From NCBI GenBank assembly GCA_009838515.1, contig VXRL01000041.1, positions 23,348-86,560 of the forward strand: a stretch of 63,213 bases of DNA. The letters are read 5' to 3'. The translations under genes were made by a program, and so were the position numbers. Of this stretch, positions 36,930-46,241 are shown in pieces (positions within the stretch are counted from its first letter, which is position 1; each line of letters opens with the position of its first letter). Source of the DNA: Terriglobia bacterium. Its GTDB lineage: Bacteria; Acidobacteriota; Terriglobia; Bryobacterales; UBA6623. Under the pieces are notes generated by a model, which worked only from the letters and a program-made list of their open reading frames with translations, was not told where the DNA came from and did no database searches.

Positions 36930-38321
36930 TTGGACCCGGTTGCTCAGGGCTCGGCCGACGTGCCTCCGACGGCTCCGAGTGCCCGGAGGCTGACGGTGGG
37001 CCTCGGGGTGGCTGCGGCCCTCATCGAGGGTGGGCTCCTGTTGGTGCTGCGTCTGGATCGACCGGCCAGCAACGTCCCAGAGTTCTTAGCTTACTATCTT
37101 CTGATTTCGATTGCCTATATCGCGGCAAGCTGGATTGCGATTCGGGGGTCAGACCGCTTGGCGAGCCCGCGGTCAGTCCGTTGGATCTGGGCTGCGGCGC
37201 TGCTGTTCCGCGTCACGGTCTTGCCTCTGGATCCGAGCTTGTCTGAGGACGCGGTGCGCTACCGCTGGCAGGGCATGGTCCAGCACGCGGGCGGCGACCC
37301 GTACTTGGCCCTGCCGGAGGATCCGCAGTGGGAAGTCCTGCGCGACGCCACCTGGCCGAGAGTCGCCGCCAAGGACAAGCCTTCGGCGTACGGCCCGGTC
37401 TTGGAGCAGCTGAACCTGTGGACCTACCGCTGCGTTCGACTGTGGGAAAGCGATCCGTGGAAACAGGTTTGGCTGTTCAAGCTTCTGTTCGCCTTGGCCG
37501 AACTGGGTGTCGGCGTTGCGCTGCTGTGGCTGCTGGCGGCTGCCGGACGGCCCCCGGCATGGGCATTGATCTACCTGTGGTCTCCGCTTGCAGTGACGGA
37601 GTTCTGGATCGAAGGCCACAACGACGCGCTCGGCGTCGCGCTCGCTGTAGCTGCCCTTGCGCTGTCGCTCCGGCGGCGGCACACATGGGCCCTGATCTTG
37701 CTGACGGTTGCGACGCTGTGCAAGTTCTGGCCGGTTGTCTTGTTCCCGTTTCTGGCTCTGGTCTGGAGCGGCGGCCGCTGGCGAGCGCAGTGGAAGGGGC
37801 TTTTGGCGGGCGGAGGGGTTGGCCTCGCGATTTGCGGCGTCTACTGGCATAGCATCGCCGAGGTCCTTGCGGTGCTAGAGGGGTTCACGATGGGCTGGCG
37901 CAACAACGACAGCCTCTTCGCTGCGCTGCTCTGGGTGGTAGGCGGTGACATGGGATCTGCCGCGATGGCAGGGAAGTGGATTCTGATCGCGTGCGTCGCT
38001 TGGTTGTGGTGGCGGCGGCTTCCGCCGTGTCTCGGAGAGTTGGGTGCGGTGACCGCTCTCTTGCTGCTTTCGGCGAACTGCTTCCCTTGGTATCTGAGCT
38101 GGATGTTGCCCCTGCTGGCCGTGCATCCGGTGCGGCCGCTGCTGCTTTGGACGGCTCTAGCGCCGCTGGCGTACCACGTGGTTCCAGCCTACGAGGCCAC
38201 AGGCGCGTGGGAGTACGATTCCAGCTTGGTTTTCTTGGAGTACGTGCCCGTCTTGGCTTGGCTGGGCACGCTGGGCATCCTACGGTCTAAACATCTCCTG
38301 CGTGGGCTGGCGGGCCGCTGA
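36930..38321 (+). CDS. Polytopic membrane glycosyltransferase (GT87/DUF2029-like)
   Basis: Multi-span membrane protein of 463 aa that likely uses a polyprenyl-phosphate sugar (GT-C fold). About ten hydrophobic segments. The first external loop has LDPSLSEDAVRYRWQGMV, with the acidic pair expected of GT-C enzymes; later LVLEQ-like SAYGPVLEQLN, IYLWSPLAVTEFWIEGHNDALG and LLTVATLCKFWPVVLFPF resemble GT87 and mannosyltransferase proteins. TTG 36930 is the first start; GTG 36960 is also reasonable. It diverges from the GT2 gene. No lipobox or signal. Confidence 0.82.
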   Translation: MDPVAQGSADVPPTAPSARRLTVGLGVAAALIEGGLLLVLRLDRPASNVPEFLAYYLLISIAYIAASWIAIRGSDRLASPRSVRWIWAAALLFRVTVLPLDPSLSEDAVRYRWQGMVQHAGGDPYLALPEDPQWEVLRDATWPRVAAKDKPSAYGPVLEQLNLWTYRCVRLWESDPWKQVWLFKLLFALAELGVGVALLWLLAAAGRPPAWALIYLWSPLAVTEFWIEGHNDALGVALAVAALALSLRRRHTWALILLTVATLCKFWPVVLFPFLALVWSGGRWRAQWKGLLAGGGVGLAICGVYWHSIAEVLAVLEGFTMGWRNNDSLFAALLWVVGGDMGSAAMAGKWILIACVAWLWWRRLPPCLGELGAVTALLLLSANCFPWYLSWMLPLLAVHPVRPLLLWTALAPLAYHVVPAYEATGAWEYDSSLVFLEYVPVLAWLGTLGILRSKHLLRGLAGR

Positions 38322-38485
38322 ACAGCTTGGTTCATGCGGGAGAGAGCTCCCGCGCGGAAAGCGCCGGGCGCCTCGAGATGCGCGGATTCGTCTGCCCAGT
38401 TTCCGCGGCTTGGGGCGCCTTGCTGGCGCGGGCTCGCCAAGCTACTCCGCGGTTGCCTGCGTACGAGCGCGCCGTGGGTTGCGGG

Positions 38486-38752
38486 TCAGCTGGCTTGCTC
38501 GACCGGGTGGACGCTGATCATGCGGCCCATGCGGCCACGGTTGCGGAACTCCACGATCCCGTCGATCTTCGCGAACAGAGTGTCGTCCCTACCCCGGCCG
38601 ACGTTAACACCGGGACGGAAGCGCGTTCCGCGCTGGCGGACGAGGATGCTACCAGCCGTGACGACTTGGCCGGCGAAGCGCTTCACGCCAAGCCGCTTCG
38701 AGTGGGAATCCCGCCCGTTGCGGGAAGTGCCTTGACCTTTCTTGTGCGCCAT
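38486..38752 (-). CDS. rpmA: 50S ribosomal protein L27
   Basis: Ribosomal protein bL27, 88 aa, whose N-terminal tail reaches the peptidyl-transferase centre. [16 protein letters not shown] and [11 protein letters not shown] are diagnostic, as is [15 protein letters not shown]. The N-terminus begins directly with the AHKKG form and lacks the cleaved extension found in Firmicutes. It follows rplU by 18 bases. The usual next gene, obg, is not here; a convergent glycosyltransferase lies downstream instead. Confidence 0.98.
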   Translation of the reverse strand: MAHKKGQGTSRNGRDSHSKRLGVKRFAGQVVTAGSILVRQRGTRFRPGVNVGRGRDDTLFAKIDGIVEFRNRGRMGRMISVHPVEQAS

Positions 38753-38770
38753 AACTGCTCCTACAGGCGT

Positions 38771-39088
38771 TCATTCCTGCTCGCCGGCGATGGACTCAAT
38801 CCGCACTTGCGTGTAGGACTGCCGGTGACCCATCCGGCGGCGGTACATCTTGCGACGCTTGAACTTGAAGACGTCGATCTTCTTGTGCCGACCGTGGCCG
38901 GAAATGGTTGCCGACACGCTCCCGCCGGTCTCGTCACCCGCATGTAGCGTCCCGTCTTCGTCGGAGAGGGCGACGATCTTGTCGAAGGTCACCGAGTCAC
39001 CGATGCCGCCATCGATCTTCTCGATCTTGATCTCGTCCCCGGGGGAGACGGTGTACTGCTTGCCGCCGGTTTCGATGATCGCGTACAT
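38771..39088 (-). CDS. rplU: 50S ribosomal protein L21
   Basis: Ribosomal protein bL21, 105 aa, with the diagnostic N-terminus MYAIIETGGKQYTVSPGD and the C-terminal HRQSYTQVRIESI. KKIDVFKFKRRKMYRRRMGH is the rRNA-binding basic block. It is expressed from a clear promoter at 39159-39188 and has a leader hairpin (see separate entries). rpmA follows in the same operon. Confidence 0.98.
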   Translation of the reverse strand: MYAIIETGGKQYTVSPGDEIKIEKIDGGIGDSVTFDKIVALSDEDGTLHAGDETGGSVSATISGHGRHKKIDVFKFKRRKMYRRRMGHRQSYTQVRIESIAGEQE

Positions 39089-39115
39089 TGTGCTTGGCCC
39101 CAGCTAAGGAAAAGA

Positions 39116-39145
39116 CGCAGACCTTCCACGAGGAAGGTAACTGCG
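39116..39145 (-). promoter_or_regulatory. Stem-loop in the rplU leader
   Basis: An inverted repeat lies in the 5' leader of rplU: arms ACCTTCC (39121-39127) and GGAAGGT (39132-39138) around a 4-base loop, extended by CGCAG (39116-39120) and CTGCG (39141-39145) with a 2-base bulge. In transcript order it is followed by UCUUUUCC and then about 20 bases to the ATG. It may be an autoregulatory L21 leader or an attenuator; it could also end transcripts from the lipoprotein gene upstream. Function is inferred. Confidence 0.55.
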
Positions 39146-39158
39146 CCGTACTTTGCTG

Positions 39159-39188
39159 ATTGTAGCGGGTATTCGGGCTGTTGGTCAA
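39159..39188 (-). promoter_or_regulatory. rplU-rpmA promoter
   Basis: On the minus strand, -35 TTGACC (39188-39183), 18-base spacer and -10 TACAAT (39164-39159). Transcription would start near 39151, just before the leader stem-loop, leaving about 62 untranslated bases. Both boxes are close to the sigma-70 consensus. Confidence 0.65.
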
Positions 39189-39301
39189 CTGCTGCCAGCG
39201 ACCAAGAATACGGCGATCTCGTCGAGTATTCCGGGGCTTTGGCCCGCCATCCGGGGACTGCAGCGGATCGGTATTCCGAACGTCGCTACCCGGTCGGAGC
39301 A

Positions 39302-39589
39302 TCAGCGAAACAGCAGTGACTCGCAGAATGCCTTCTGGCCCTTGTATCGTTCCCTAGCCAGGTTCCTGCACTCCTGCTTCGGCCTCGAACGCGAGCAGTC
39401 GACAACGTATTGCGCCCTAGCCGAACGCATCGCCTTTGCGCAATTCGCATACTCCCACGTGTCTCGCGATGCGCTGATTCCGCCTGGCGGAGGAGGCAGT
39501 GGCGGAACGGATCTCGGATCACCTCCGCGACTGCAGCCGATCGCAAGACAGGACGCAACTAGCAAGGCGCCGACTACTTGGAATCGCAT
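39302..39589 (-). CDS. Small Cys-containing lipoprotein of unknown function
   Basis: Predicted lipoprotein of 95 aa. ATG 39589 gives the signal MRFQVVGALLVASCLAIGC with lipobox LAIGC; an in-frame start at 39622 precedes it but spoils the signal. The mature part begins with a Pro-rich linker (PPLPPPPGG) and has four further Cys residues (in YANCAKAM, VVDCSRS, KQECRNLA and AFCESL), compatible with two disulfides in the envelope. I recognise no family. Confidence 0.65.
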   Translation of the reverse strand: MRFQVVGALLVASCLAIGCSRGGDPRSVPPLPPPPGGISASRDTWEYANCAKAMRSARAQYVVDCSRSRPKQECRNLARERYKGQKAFCESLLFR

Positions 39590-39699
39590 TCCGCAACTAC
39601 CGGAGCGGACACCGCAAAGCAATGCAGGTCACCATCTCGGCCTCATGCTATGGCACCTGATGAATGCACCCGATGTTCTGGTGATCTATCAGCGGTGCG

Positions 39700-40030
39700 C
39701 TAGCGCGGATAGGTCTCGGTGTCTTGGCGGGCCAACACCAAGGCGGCGGACTGCTGCTTGCAACGCTCGCGAAATCCCTCGATACGCTCTTGCAGATCAG
39801 GCTCGGCAATCAGATTGGATTCCTCCCCCGGATCATCGTTGAGGTCAAGAAACTGCTCGAAATCAGGCTAACGCTCCCGAAAGTCGACGTCGCACTCGCT
39901 GTATTGCGCCTTGCTGCTGCGGAAGTAGCGCACGTACTTTCAGTCCCGCGATTTCCGCAGGTGCTTCAGCAAGGCCGGGTCCCGATTCTCGCGTCAGCCA
40001 CGGGGCGGGGAGCGCGATTCGTAGAACCGG
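39700..40030 (-). pseudogene. Sulfatase C-terminal remnant
   Basis: The last ~110 codons of a sulfatase survive without any 5' part. The frame reads FYESRSPPRG, RENRDPALLKHLRKSRD, KYVRYFRSSKAQYSECDVDF, then PDFEQFLDLNDDPGEE and ends ARQDTETYPR. It is interrupted by TGA at 39994-39996, TGA at 39940-39942 (at the Trp of DWKYV) and TAG at 39868-39870 (at the Gln of RQPDF). It aligns closely with the 3' end of the intact sulfatase at 43854-45425, sharing KAQY, DVDF, PDFEQF and the exact ARQDTETYPR end. It abuts the receptor pseudogene. Confidence 0.8.
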
Positions 40031-40046
40031 CCTGCGCTTGCATGGG

Positions 40047-43000
40047 TCAGAACTCGAAGCGAAGCGAGATCTGCGCCAGACGGCCGCTCGAACCGACTAG
40101 GACGTTGGCGATCCGTCCGAACGCCCCTCGGCCACGACGCAGTTCCGGGTTGGCGAACGCAGCGCGGTTGAACAGGTTGTAGAAGTCCCCGCGAAGTTGC
40201 AACCGATGCCGCTCGGTGAAGTTAAACCACTTATGGACCGAGAGATCGAATCCGTTGAAGCCGGGTCCGCAGCAGAGATTCCTGGGGCTGTTCCCAATGC
40301 CTCCGGGCCCCGGTGCCGCAAACAGCGATGGTTCAAAGTAGTTGTTCGCCCTGACGTCGTCCCGCCAGTTCGACAACACTGCGACCGGCCCCATAATGTT
40401 GGGCCGCTGCACATGGGCGTACGTGTTCGATCGGTTGGTGTTCTCGATAACGCCGAACGGCACACCGCTACGGAATTCGGCTATCAGCCCGATGCCCCAA
40501 CCCCCGACAATGGCGTCCAAGGCGCCGCTCTGGAAGTCTATGGGACGGCCCTCGCCGAAGGGCAGTTCATAGACAGCACTTCCGATGAATCGGTGCCGGA
40601 CGTCGTTGCCCGACAGCGCCTTGTCGAGGTGTCGCAGGGCAATGTGGGTGTATCCGTTGCCGACCTCGCCCCCGAGTTCCGTCGCCGCCTCGACATCGTC
40701 GATGAATTTCGACCAAGTGTAGTTCATCAGGAAGTTCATCCCCCCGGAGTAGCGTTTCTCGGCTTTCACGTTCATCGAGTGGTAGGCGGAGTTGCCCCAC
40801 GGCGGGCTCTCATGCCAGACCGTGTTGAACTGCGGGAATGGCCTGGCCGTCTGCGCCTGCCGTTCGGGACCGCGACCCCCCACAAGCGGAATCATGTTGA
40901 TGTTGACGTTCGCGCCTCCCAGATTGTGGCCCACATTGCCTATGTAGCTGATCTCGGCGAGCAGGTTGCCCGGCAGTTCCCTCTGCAAGCCCAGATTCCA
41001 TTGCTGGTGCATGCCGTTGTGCTGGCTCTGCTCAAAGAAGTCGGGTGCTAGGCGGGGTCTGTCTCCGATTGGTACGGCGCCGAACGCGGGCGTTAGTTCC
41101 TCGCGCGGAACATCGGGCATTCCATCGCTTAGTCGGAACGCCCTAGTGAAGCCACCGTCCGCCGACGTGAACGACCCGCTTAGGCTGAATCCGTTGAAGA
41201 GCGTGAATGGCACGGCGCGTGCGTACATGCCGTTGTAGTTGATGCCGTATCCGCCGCGGATCACGAATCCGCGCGCTGCCTCCCATGCGAAGCCGAATCG
41301 CGGGCCAAAGTTGTTCGCGTCGAAATCGTGGGCGTACTTGCTGCGGCCGTCCCGTCCCGAGAACGTAACCACGCCGGGACAGTTGCAGACGGGATTGATC
41401 TCATGGAGGTCGAAACCGCTCTGGCGGTTGTCCTGTCGTTCCCATCTCGGTGTGTCGAGCTCCCACCGGAGGCCGATGTTCAGCGTGAACTCGGGAGTGA
41501 CCTTCCAGTCATCCTGGACGAAGACCCCGTAGAAGTCCGTCCGGCTCTCCAGGATGTCGGCATCGACGAGCTGTCCCGAACCCACGTGGCCGAGAAGCAA
41601 TTCGGCGAGGCCGACGCCAGTGGCCCGGTTGCCAAAGTTGAACCGTCCTCCGGTCGACTGGTTGAAGTCGTCGACGTTCATCGCGAAGCGCCACTCGCCG
41701 CCGAATTTGATTTGGTGGTTGCCTCGGACCCATGTGTAAGTGTCCACGAATTGCCACGTCTCGATCGGCGTCTGGATCCTCTCGTGGTTGCCCGCTCCCA
41801 GATTGGTCAGGCCATTGACCGCGATGCGGGCTGAAGCTTCTGGATTCACGCCTGGCACGCCGAGCTCGCCGTTCTTTCCGGAAAACCGTCCAGCAGATCG
41901 GTTGATATGCAATCGGCGACCCCAGTTAATGCGCACGTCTTGGATCAATGTGGGAGAGAAGTGGTGGATCCAGCTTCCCGTCACATTGGTGTGCCGGTTG
42001 GCGCGGGTGCCCGCCCTGGGGTCCGCGAAGTCGTTCGGGTAAACAGCGGCGACTGTTTGCGGATTCCGAGAAAACTAGAAGCGACCGTACATGCGATCAT
42101 TGATGCCGAGGTTGTGATCCACCTTCCCGGTGTAGAAGTCCTGCGTCAGGGCGTTCGAAGCGTTGTTGACGAAGTTGTTTGCCGGTGGTTTCGAAAGGTC
42201 TCCTGGCTGGTTGGGGGCGGGATACCAGCTCGCGAACTGTCTGCCCAGCGAATCGATCCGGCTTTGGGGGATGATGTTGTCGGGGAAGACCCCTCCGCTG
42301 GGGTCATTGAGCACTAGCCCGGCACGGTTCGAGAAGTCGCCTCCGATCTCCGGCAGGTGCGGAACATCGTCGCTGGAATAGGTCACGCCGTTGCGCCGCC
42401 GCCCCCCTTCGTAGTTGAAGAAGTAGAAGGTCCTGTTCTTGGCGATCGGACCGCCGGCCGAGGTTCCGAAGATGTTGTAACGAAGCGGTGCCTTGCCGGG
42501 AGCGAAGAACGTCCTCGTGTCGATGGCTTGGTTGCGGAAGAACTCGTAGACCGCGCCGTGGAAGTCATTCGTCCCGGAGCGGGTTGTCATGACGATGAAT
42601 CCGCCACCGGCCCGGCCGTACTCGGCCGAGTAGTTGCTCTGCTCGGCCTTGAACTCCTGCAGCGACTCGGCCGGGGGGTTCAGGCCGAGTTGAGCGATTC
42701 CCAGCGACATGTTCTGGATGACGGTACCGTCGAGAGTCCACATCTGGTTGCGGGAGCGGCCGCCCGCCATCGAGAAGAATGGCAGCGCCTCCGCGCCGCC
42801 CTCATTGCGGTATGTGACGTTTCCCAGCAGGCGCACCAGCGAAGCGCTTCGGCGGCTTGCCAGCGGCATATTGAAGACGGTGTCGCGCTCGATGAACTGA
42901 CCGACCGTCGAACTCTCCGTCTCCAGGAGGGGCGCAGCCGCCTCGACTTCGATCGTTTCGTTCACGTCGCCGACCTCCATCTGTATGTCGATGCCGCGGA

Positions 43001-43301
43001 CGGTGCCGGTCTCCAGAACGATGCCCGACTGGCTGTAGGTCTTAAAACCCTCGAACTCGCAGACGAGTTCGTACTGTCCGGCCGCCGCGAAGGGGAAGTT
43101 GTAGCTGCCCGAGGTATTGGTTTCCGCCACCATGGTGATGCCGGTATTGATGTTTGAAATCGTGACTTGCGCACCCGGAATCACCGAGCCGGTGTTGTCG
43201 GACACCGTGCCTGTGAGGCGCGTCTGGGTCTGGGCTCCCAAGGGGATGGATGCCAAGACTAGAGCTGCTGCGAGAACACCGAGTGTCTGTTTCACCGTCA
43301 T
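40047..43301 (-). pseudogene. Oar-like TonB-dependent receptor gene interrupted by one amber codon
   Basis: One continuous frame of 1085 codons encodes an Oar-like outer-membrane receptor, except for a single TAG at 42075-42077 (codon 409). ATG 43301, with GAGG upstream, gives the signal MTVKQTLGVLAAALVLAS. Then come a carboxypeptidase-regulatory domain (TRLTGTVSDNTGSVIPGAQV), a plug (SSTVGQFIERDTVFNMPLA, MWTLDGTVIQNM) and the barrel. Before the amber the text is NDRMYGRF; after it, in the same frame, FSRNPQTVAAVYPNDFADPR leads into GSWIHHFSPTLIQDVRINWG. The barrel ends with RLAQISLRFEF, a terminal aromatic as required for insertion. It should be counted as a nonsense pseudogene unless the amber is suppressed or a base-call error. 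It is flanked by remnants of a sulfatase and a TPR protein. Confidence 0.85.
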
Positions 43302-43385
43302 TGGGGTTGCCTCCTCGACCAAACTCCTAGCAGCGCACAATGGACGCGCCGCGTGGCCGGATTCTAGCCCTCGCTGGCCCCGGTG

Positions 43386-43819
43386 TCAAGGACTACGCGG
43401 GCTCGGTTGGCCCGTGACCTGTGCCGGGGAACGGAAGTTTCTGGTCTTCCGGCGCAAGAGATGGAGCTCGTTGGTTCGGAACTTCGATTTCCGCCGCGCA
43501 GGCCGCGGCATCCGGCTCTTGGCTTGGCGGTCGGCTTGCGACAACCTTCGTAGGATCTGCTCCGCTTCCGCGGATTCCGGAGCCAGTCTCAGGGCCTCCC
43601 GGGCGACCGACCCGGCCTCATCTGTCCGATCCTGGAGCGGGAGCGCTGGGGCTTGAAGCACGAGCGGACCGGGGTCTCTACGCAGCAACTCTCGCGCTCC
43701 ACGAACGAAGCCAGGGCTGCGTCCAAATCGTTTGTCTGAACCTGGTAGCGGGCGAGGTTGACGTGAGCGATTGGTGAGTCCTGTTCCAGTTCGGCCGCCG
43801 TCAGGAACGCTTCCCGCGC
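43386..43819 (-). pseudogene. TPR-repeat protein remnant (frameshifted)
   Basis: TPR-like helices are spread over two frames. Upstream part (from 43819): AREAFLTAAELEQDSPIAHV then NLARYQVQTNDLDAALASF. The frame then changes near 43690 and continues LLRRDPGPLVLQAPALPLQD, RTDEAGSVAREALRLAPESA, EAEQILRRL. A TAG at 43820-43822 immediately precedes the first repeat. The tail ends in a basic stretch. It lies just after the stop of the neighbouring sulfatase; some sulfatases carry C-terminal TPRs, so it may be a lost extension of a sulfatase (inference). Confidence 0.6.
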
Positions 43820-43853
43820 CTAGTCGATTCTCTACCGATCCATAGGCGATGAG

Positions 43854-45425
43854 CTAGCGTGGGTAGGTCTCGGTGTCTTGGCGAGCAAGCACTAGGGCGG
43901 CAGAGTGCTGCCTGCAACGCTCGCGAAATTCTTGAATGCGCCCTAGCAGGCTGGGCGCTGCGATTAGATTGGTTTCCTCCCCCGGATCGTTGTTGAGGTC
44001 GAAGAACTGCTCAAAATCAGGCTGGCGCCCCCGAAAGTCGACGTCTTGCTCACCGTATTGCGCCTTGTCGCTGCGGAAGAAGCGGACGTACTTCCAGTCC
44101 TTCGTGCGCACCGCTTCCATGTAGGGGCCGGTGCGTAGCAGGAAAAGGCTCTCGATGAAGATCTCATCTCTCCACTCGGCATCTGGATCCGCTAGCAACG
44201 GGCCCAAGTCGCGCCCCTGCATGCTACTTGGCACGTCGAGACCGCCAAGCGCGACTATGGTCGCGGGAACGTCGATGCTGAGGACCAGCTCGTCGACTGT
44301 CGTTCCGCGCGAGTCCGCAGGTGCGCGCGGGTCGAAGACAATCAGGGGCACACGAGTTGTCAGGTCGTATAGCAAGGACTTGCCGCCCATCGCGTACTCG
44401 CCCATCAGCAGGCCGTGGTCGCTGCTGAAGACGATGACCGTGTTGTCTGCGATGCCTCGGCGCTGCAGGCTTTCCCGGAGTTGACCGACCGCATCATCGA
44501 TGCCGTGGATCAGCTGGTAGTAGCGAACTTGATGCTCGCGCTGCACGTCCGGGCCCAGATAGGAGTACGAATAGGTCTGCATGCGGCCTTCCCGCGGATG
44601 CACGTCCAAGGGGATATGCTTCGCAGTGTCGTCCTCGAATGTGCTGGGAGGCTGCAGATTGGCGTCGCGATACAGAGAGCCGTAGGTCGGATGTTGGCCA
44701 AGCTTGGGATGGGAGTTCGCCGACTTGGTCATGCGGGTCGCTCCATCTTCCTCGGGATAGAGCATGGATCCGGAGATTGACCCGTGCGGGGCGGAGAAGC
44801 TGACTGAGAGCATGAACGGACGGTCTGATGGAGCGTCGTCGAGGAACCGTTCGATGCTGTCGCTCATGATCGGCGTGACAATTTCCGCCTCGGCGTCGTG
44901 ATAGATCGCGAGGTGCTCGAACTCCTTGGGCCAGAACCGCGCCCAGTCGTCGTGGCCGCGCCAGAAGTCAAACTTTTCCAGCGGATTACCGCGGAACGAG
45001 TACTGCTGCAGTCCGATCTTTCCCACGAAGCCGACGTGGTAGCGCTGTTGGCGCAACAGCGCCGAGTAGGTTTGGTCCCACTGGGCGTCGGAGAGCACGT
45101 TCGGGGATGAGAAGCCAATCTGATGTACGCGCTCGTACTGGCCGTTCATGAAGCTTGTGCGGCTGGGCATGCACACCGGGGCAACCACGTGGGCTTCGGT
45201 GAAGCGCACGCCGTCATTGGCAAGCTCGTCAATGTGAGGGGTTTGGAGGATCGGATTGCCGGCGATGCTGAGGGCGTCGGCTCTCTGATCGTCGGTAAGG
45301 AGAAAGATAATGTTGGGCAGGGATGCGGAGGGCTGAGGGCCTTGGCAGCCTACGATCGTCGCGAGAACGCAGCTGGCCGCGCACAGCCGGGAGAAGAATG
45401 CTGGCAGGACTCGTTGCAGTGTCAT
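43854..45425 (-). CDS. Sulfatase lipoprotein, active site C-M-P-S-R
   Basis: Sulfatase of 523 aa from ATG 45425. Lipoprotein signal with lipobox TIVGC. Metal site IIFLLTDDQRADALSIAGN, modification motif VVAPVCMPSRTSFMNGQY with Cys85, and VIVFSSDHGLLMGEYAMGGK with the second Asp-His and Lys. The C-terminal block DWKYVRFFRSDKAQYGEQD and ETYPR end is shared with the remnant at 39700-40030, so the two come from one duplication or from paralogues. Probably envelope-anchored and active on a sulfated sugar; the exact substrate is unknown. Confidence 0.93.
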   Translation of the reverse strand: MTLQRVLPAFFSRLCAASCVLATIVGCQGPQPSASLPNIIFLLTDDQRADALSIAGNPILQTPHIDELANDGVRFTEAHVVAPVCMPSRTSFMNGQYERVHQIGFSSPNVLSDAQWDQTYSALLRQQRYHVGFVGKIGLQQYSFRGNPLEKFDFWRGHDDWARFWPKEFEHLAIYHDAEAEIVTPIMSDSIERFLDDAPSDRPFMLSVSFSAPHGSISGSMLYPEEDGATRMTKSANSHPKLGQHPTYGSLYRDANLQPPSTFEDDTAKHIPLDVHPREGRMQTYSYSYLGPDVQREHQVRYYQLIHGIDDAVGQLRESLQRRGIADNTVIVFSSDHGLLMGEYAMGGKSLLYDLTTRVPLIVFDPRAPADSRGTTVDELVLSIDVPATIVALGGLDVPSSMQGRDLGPLLADPDAEWRDEIFIESLFLLRTGPYMEAVRTKDWKYVRFFRSDKAQYGEQDVDFRGRQPDFEQFFDLNNDPGEETNLIAAPSLLGRIQEFRERCRQHSAALVLARQDTETYPR

Positions 45426-45727
45426 GGAATGTATCCAAGCTTACGGCAACCGTTCCGAGTCGGCTCCTGACGAGGTTGTACCGTTTGCTCTTTGGACTGG
45501 CCGCACGACGCAACTGAGCTCAACGGAATGCGAGCTCTAGCAGCGAGTTCCGGGCTGGAAGAGGGCTTCGGTCGCACACCCCGCAGCCATTTAAAATAAT
45601 TTTATCTTTAACATGAAGAAGGGGTGCAGTGCCTGGTCGGCCCCGACGACGGCGTGCTCGCGACCAGCCAGGGAGTTGCGCAAGCTCGTAGCATGGCGCT
45701 GGTTGTGGTCTACTGCACGTAAAGGCG
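45426..45727. other. Divergent intergenic region with AT-rich patch
   Basis: 302 bases between the divergent sulfatase and MaoC genes. The only notable item is an AT-rich stretch at 45590-45616 that includes TAAAAT at 45592-45597, unusual in this high-GC window and probably part of a promoter. No clear -35, RNA or gene is seen. Confidence 0.4.
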
Positions 45728-46168
45728 ATGGACAAGCGCAGTTTCGAAGAGATCGAGATCGGCGAGGAGCACGAGACGCCCGCGATCACGGTGACCGATT
45801 GGCACGTGTTGAACTTCGCGGCCGTGTCGATGGACTTCTTCGAGTTGCACACCAACGAGGAGTACGCCCGTAAGACACAGTTCGGGCGGCGAGTGGCGCA
45901 CGGATTGCTGGGCCTGGCGATGGCCGATGGCCTAAAGCACCGGTCCTCGTTCCAAATCGAGGCCATTGCGTCGCTGCACTGGTCGTGGGAGTTTTCCGGG
46001 CCGATCTATATCGGTGACACGATCCACGCGCGACTCCGTGTCACGGACAAGCGCCCGTCTAGCTCCAAGTCGGACCGCGGCGTGGTCACTGTCGAATATG
46101 AGGTGTTGAATCAGCACGGCAAGATCGTTCAGCATGGAACGAACAAGGTCTTGGTGCGTAGACGCTGA
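45728..46168 (+). CDS. MaoC-like hot-dog dehydratase
   Basis: Cytoplasmic (R)-enoyl-CoA hydratase-type protein of 146 aa, single hot-dog domain. ATG 45728. The N-terminal KRSFEEIEIGEEHETPAITVT is typical, and DFFELHTNEEYA supplies the catalytic Asp36 and His41 spaced as in the hydratase motif. GRRVAHGLLGLAMADG is the CoA-binding block. Most stand-alone proteins of this kind act on CoA thioesters in side-chain or fatty-acid metabolism. It precedes the dienelactone hydrolase by 73 bases on the same strand. Confidence 0.9.
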   Translation: MDKRSFEEIEIGEEHETPAITVTDWHVLNFAAVSMDFFELHTNEEYARKTQFGRRVAHGLLGLAMADGLKHRSSFQIEAIASLHWSWEFSGPIYIGDTIHARLRVTDKRPSSSKSDRGVVTVEYEVLNQHGKIVQHGTNKVLVRRR

Positions 46169-46241
46169 AGAGACAGTCGGCGCGGGCACAGGTGTGAGAC
46201 CGTAGGACACCGCAGCGAAACTTTCTGCGAACGAGGTGAAC

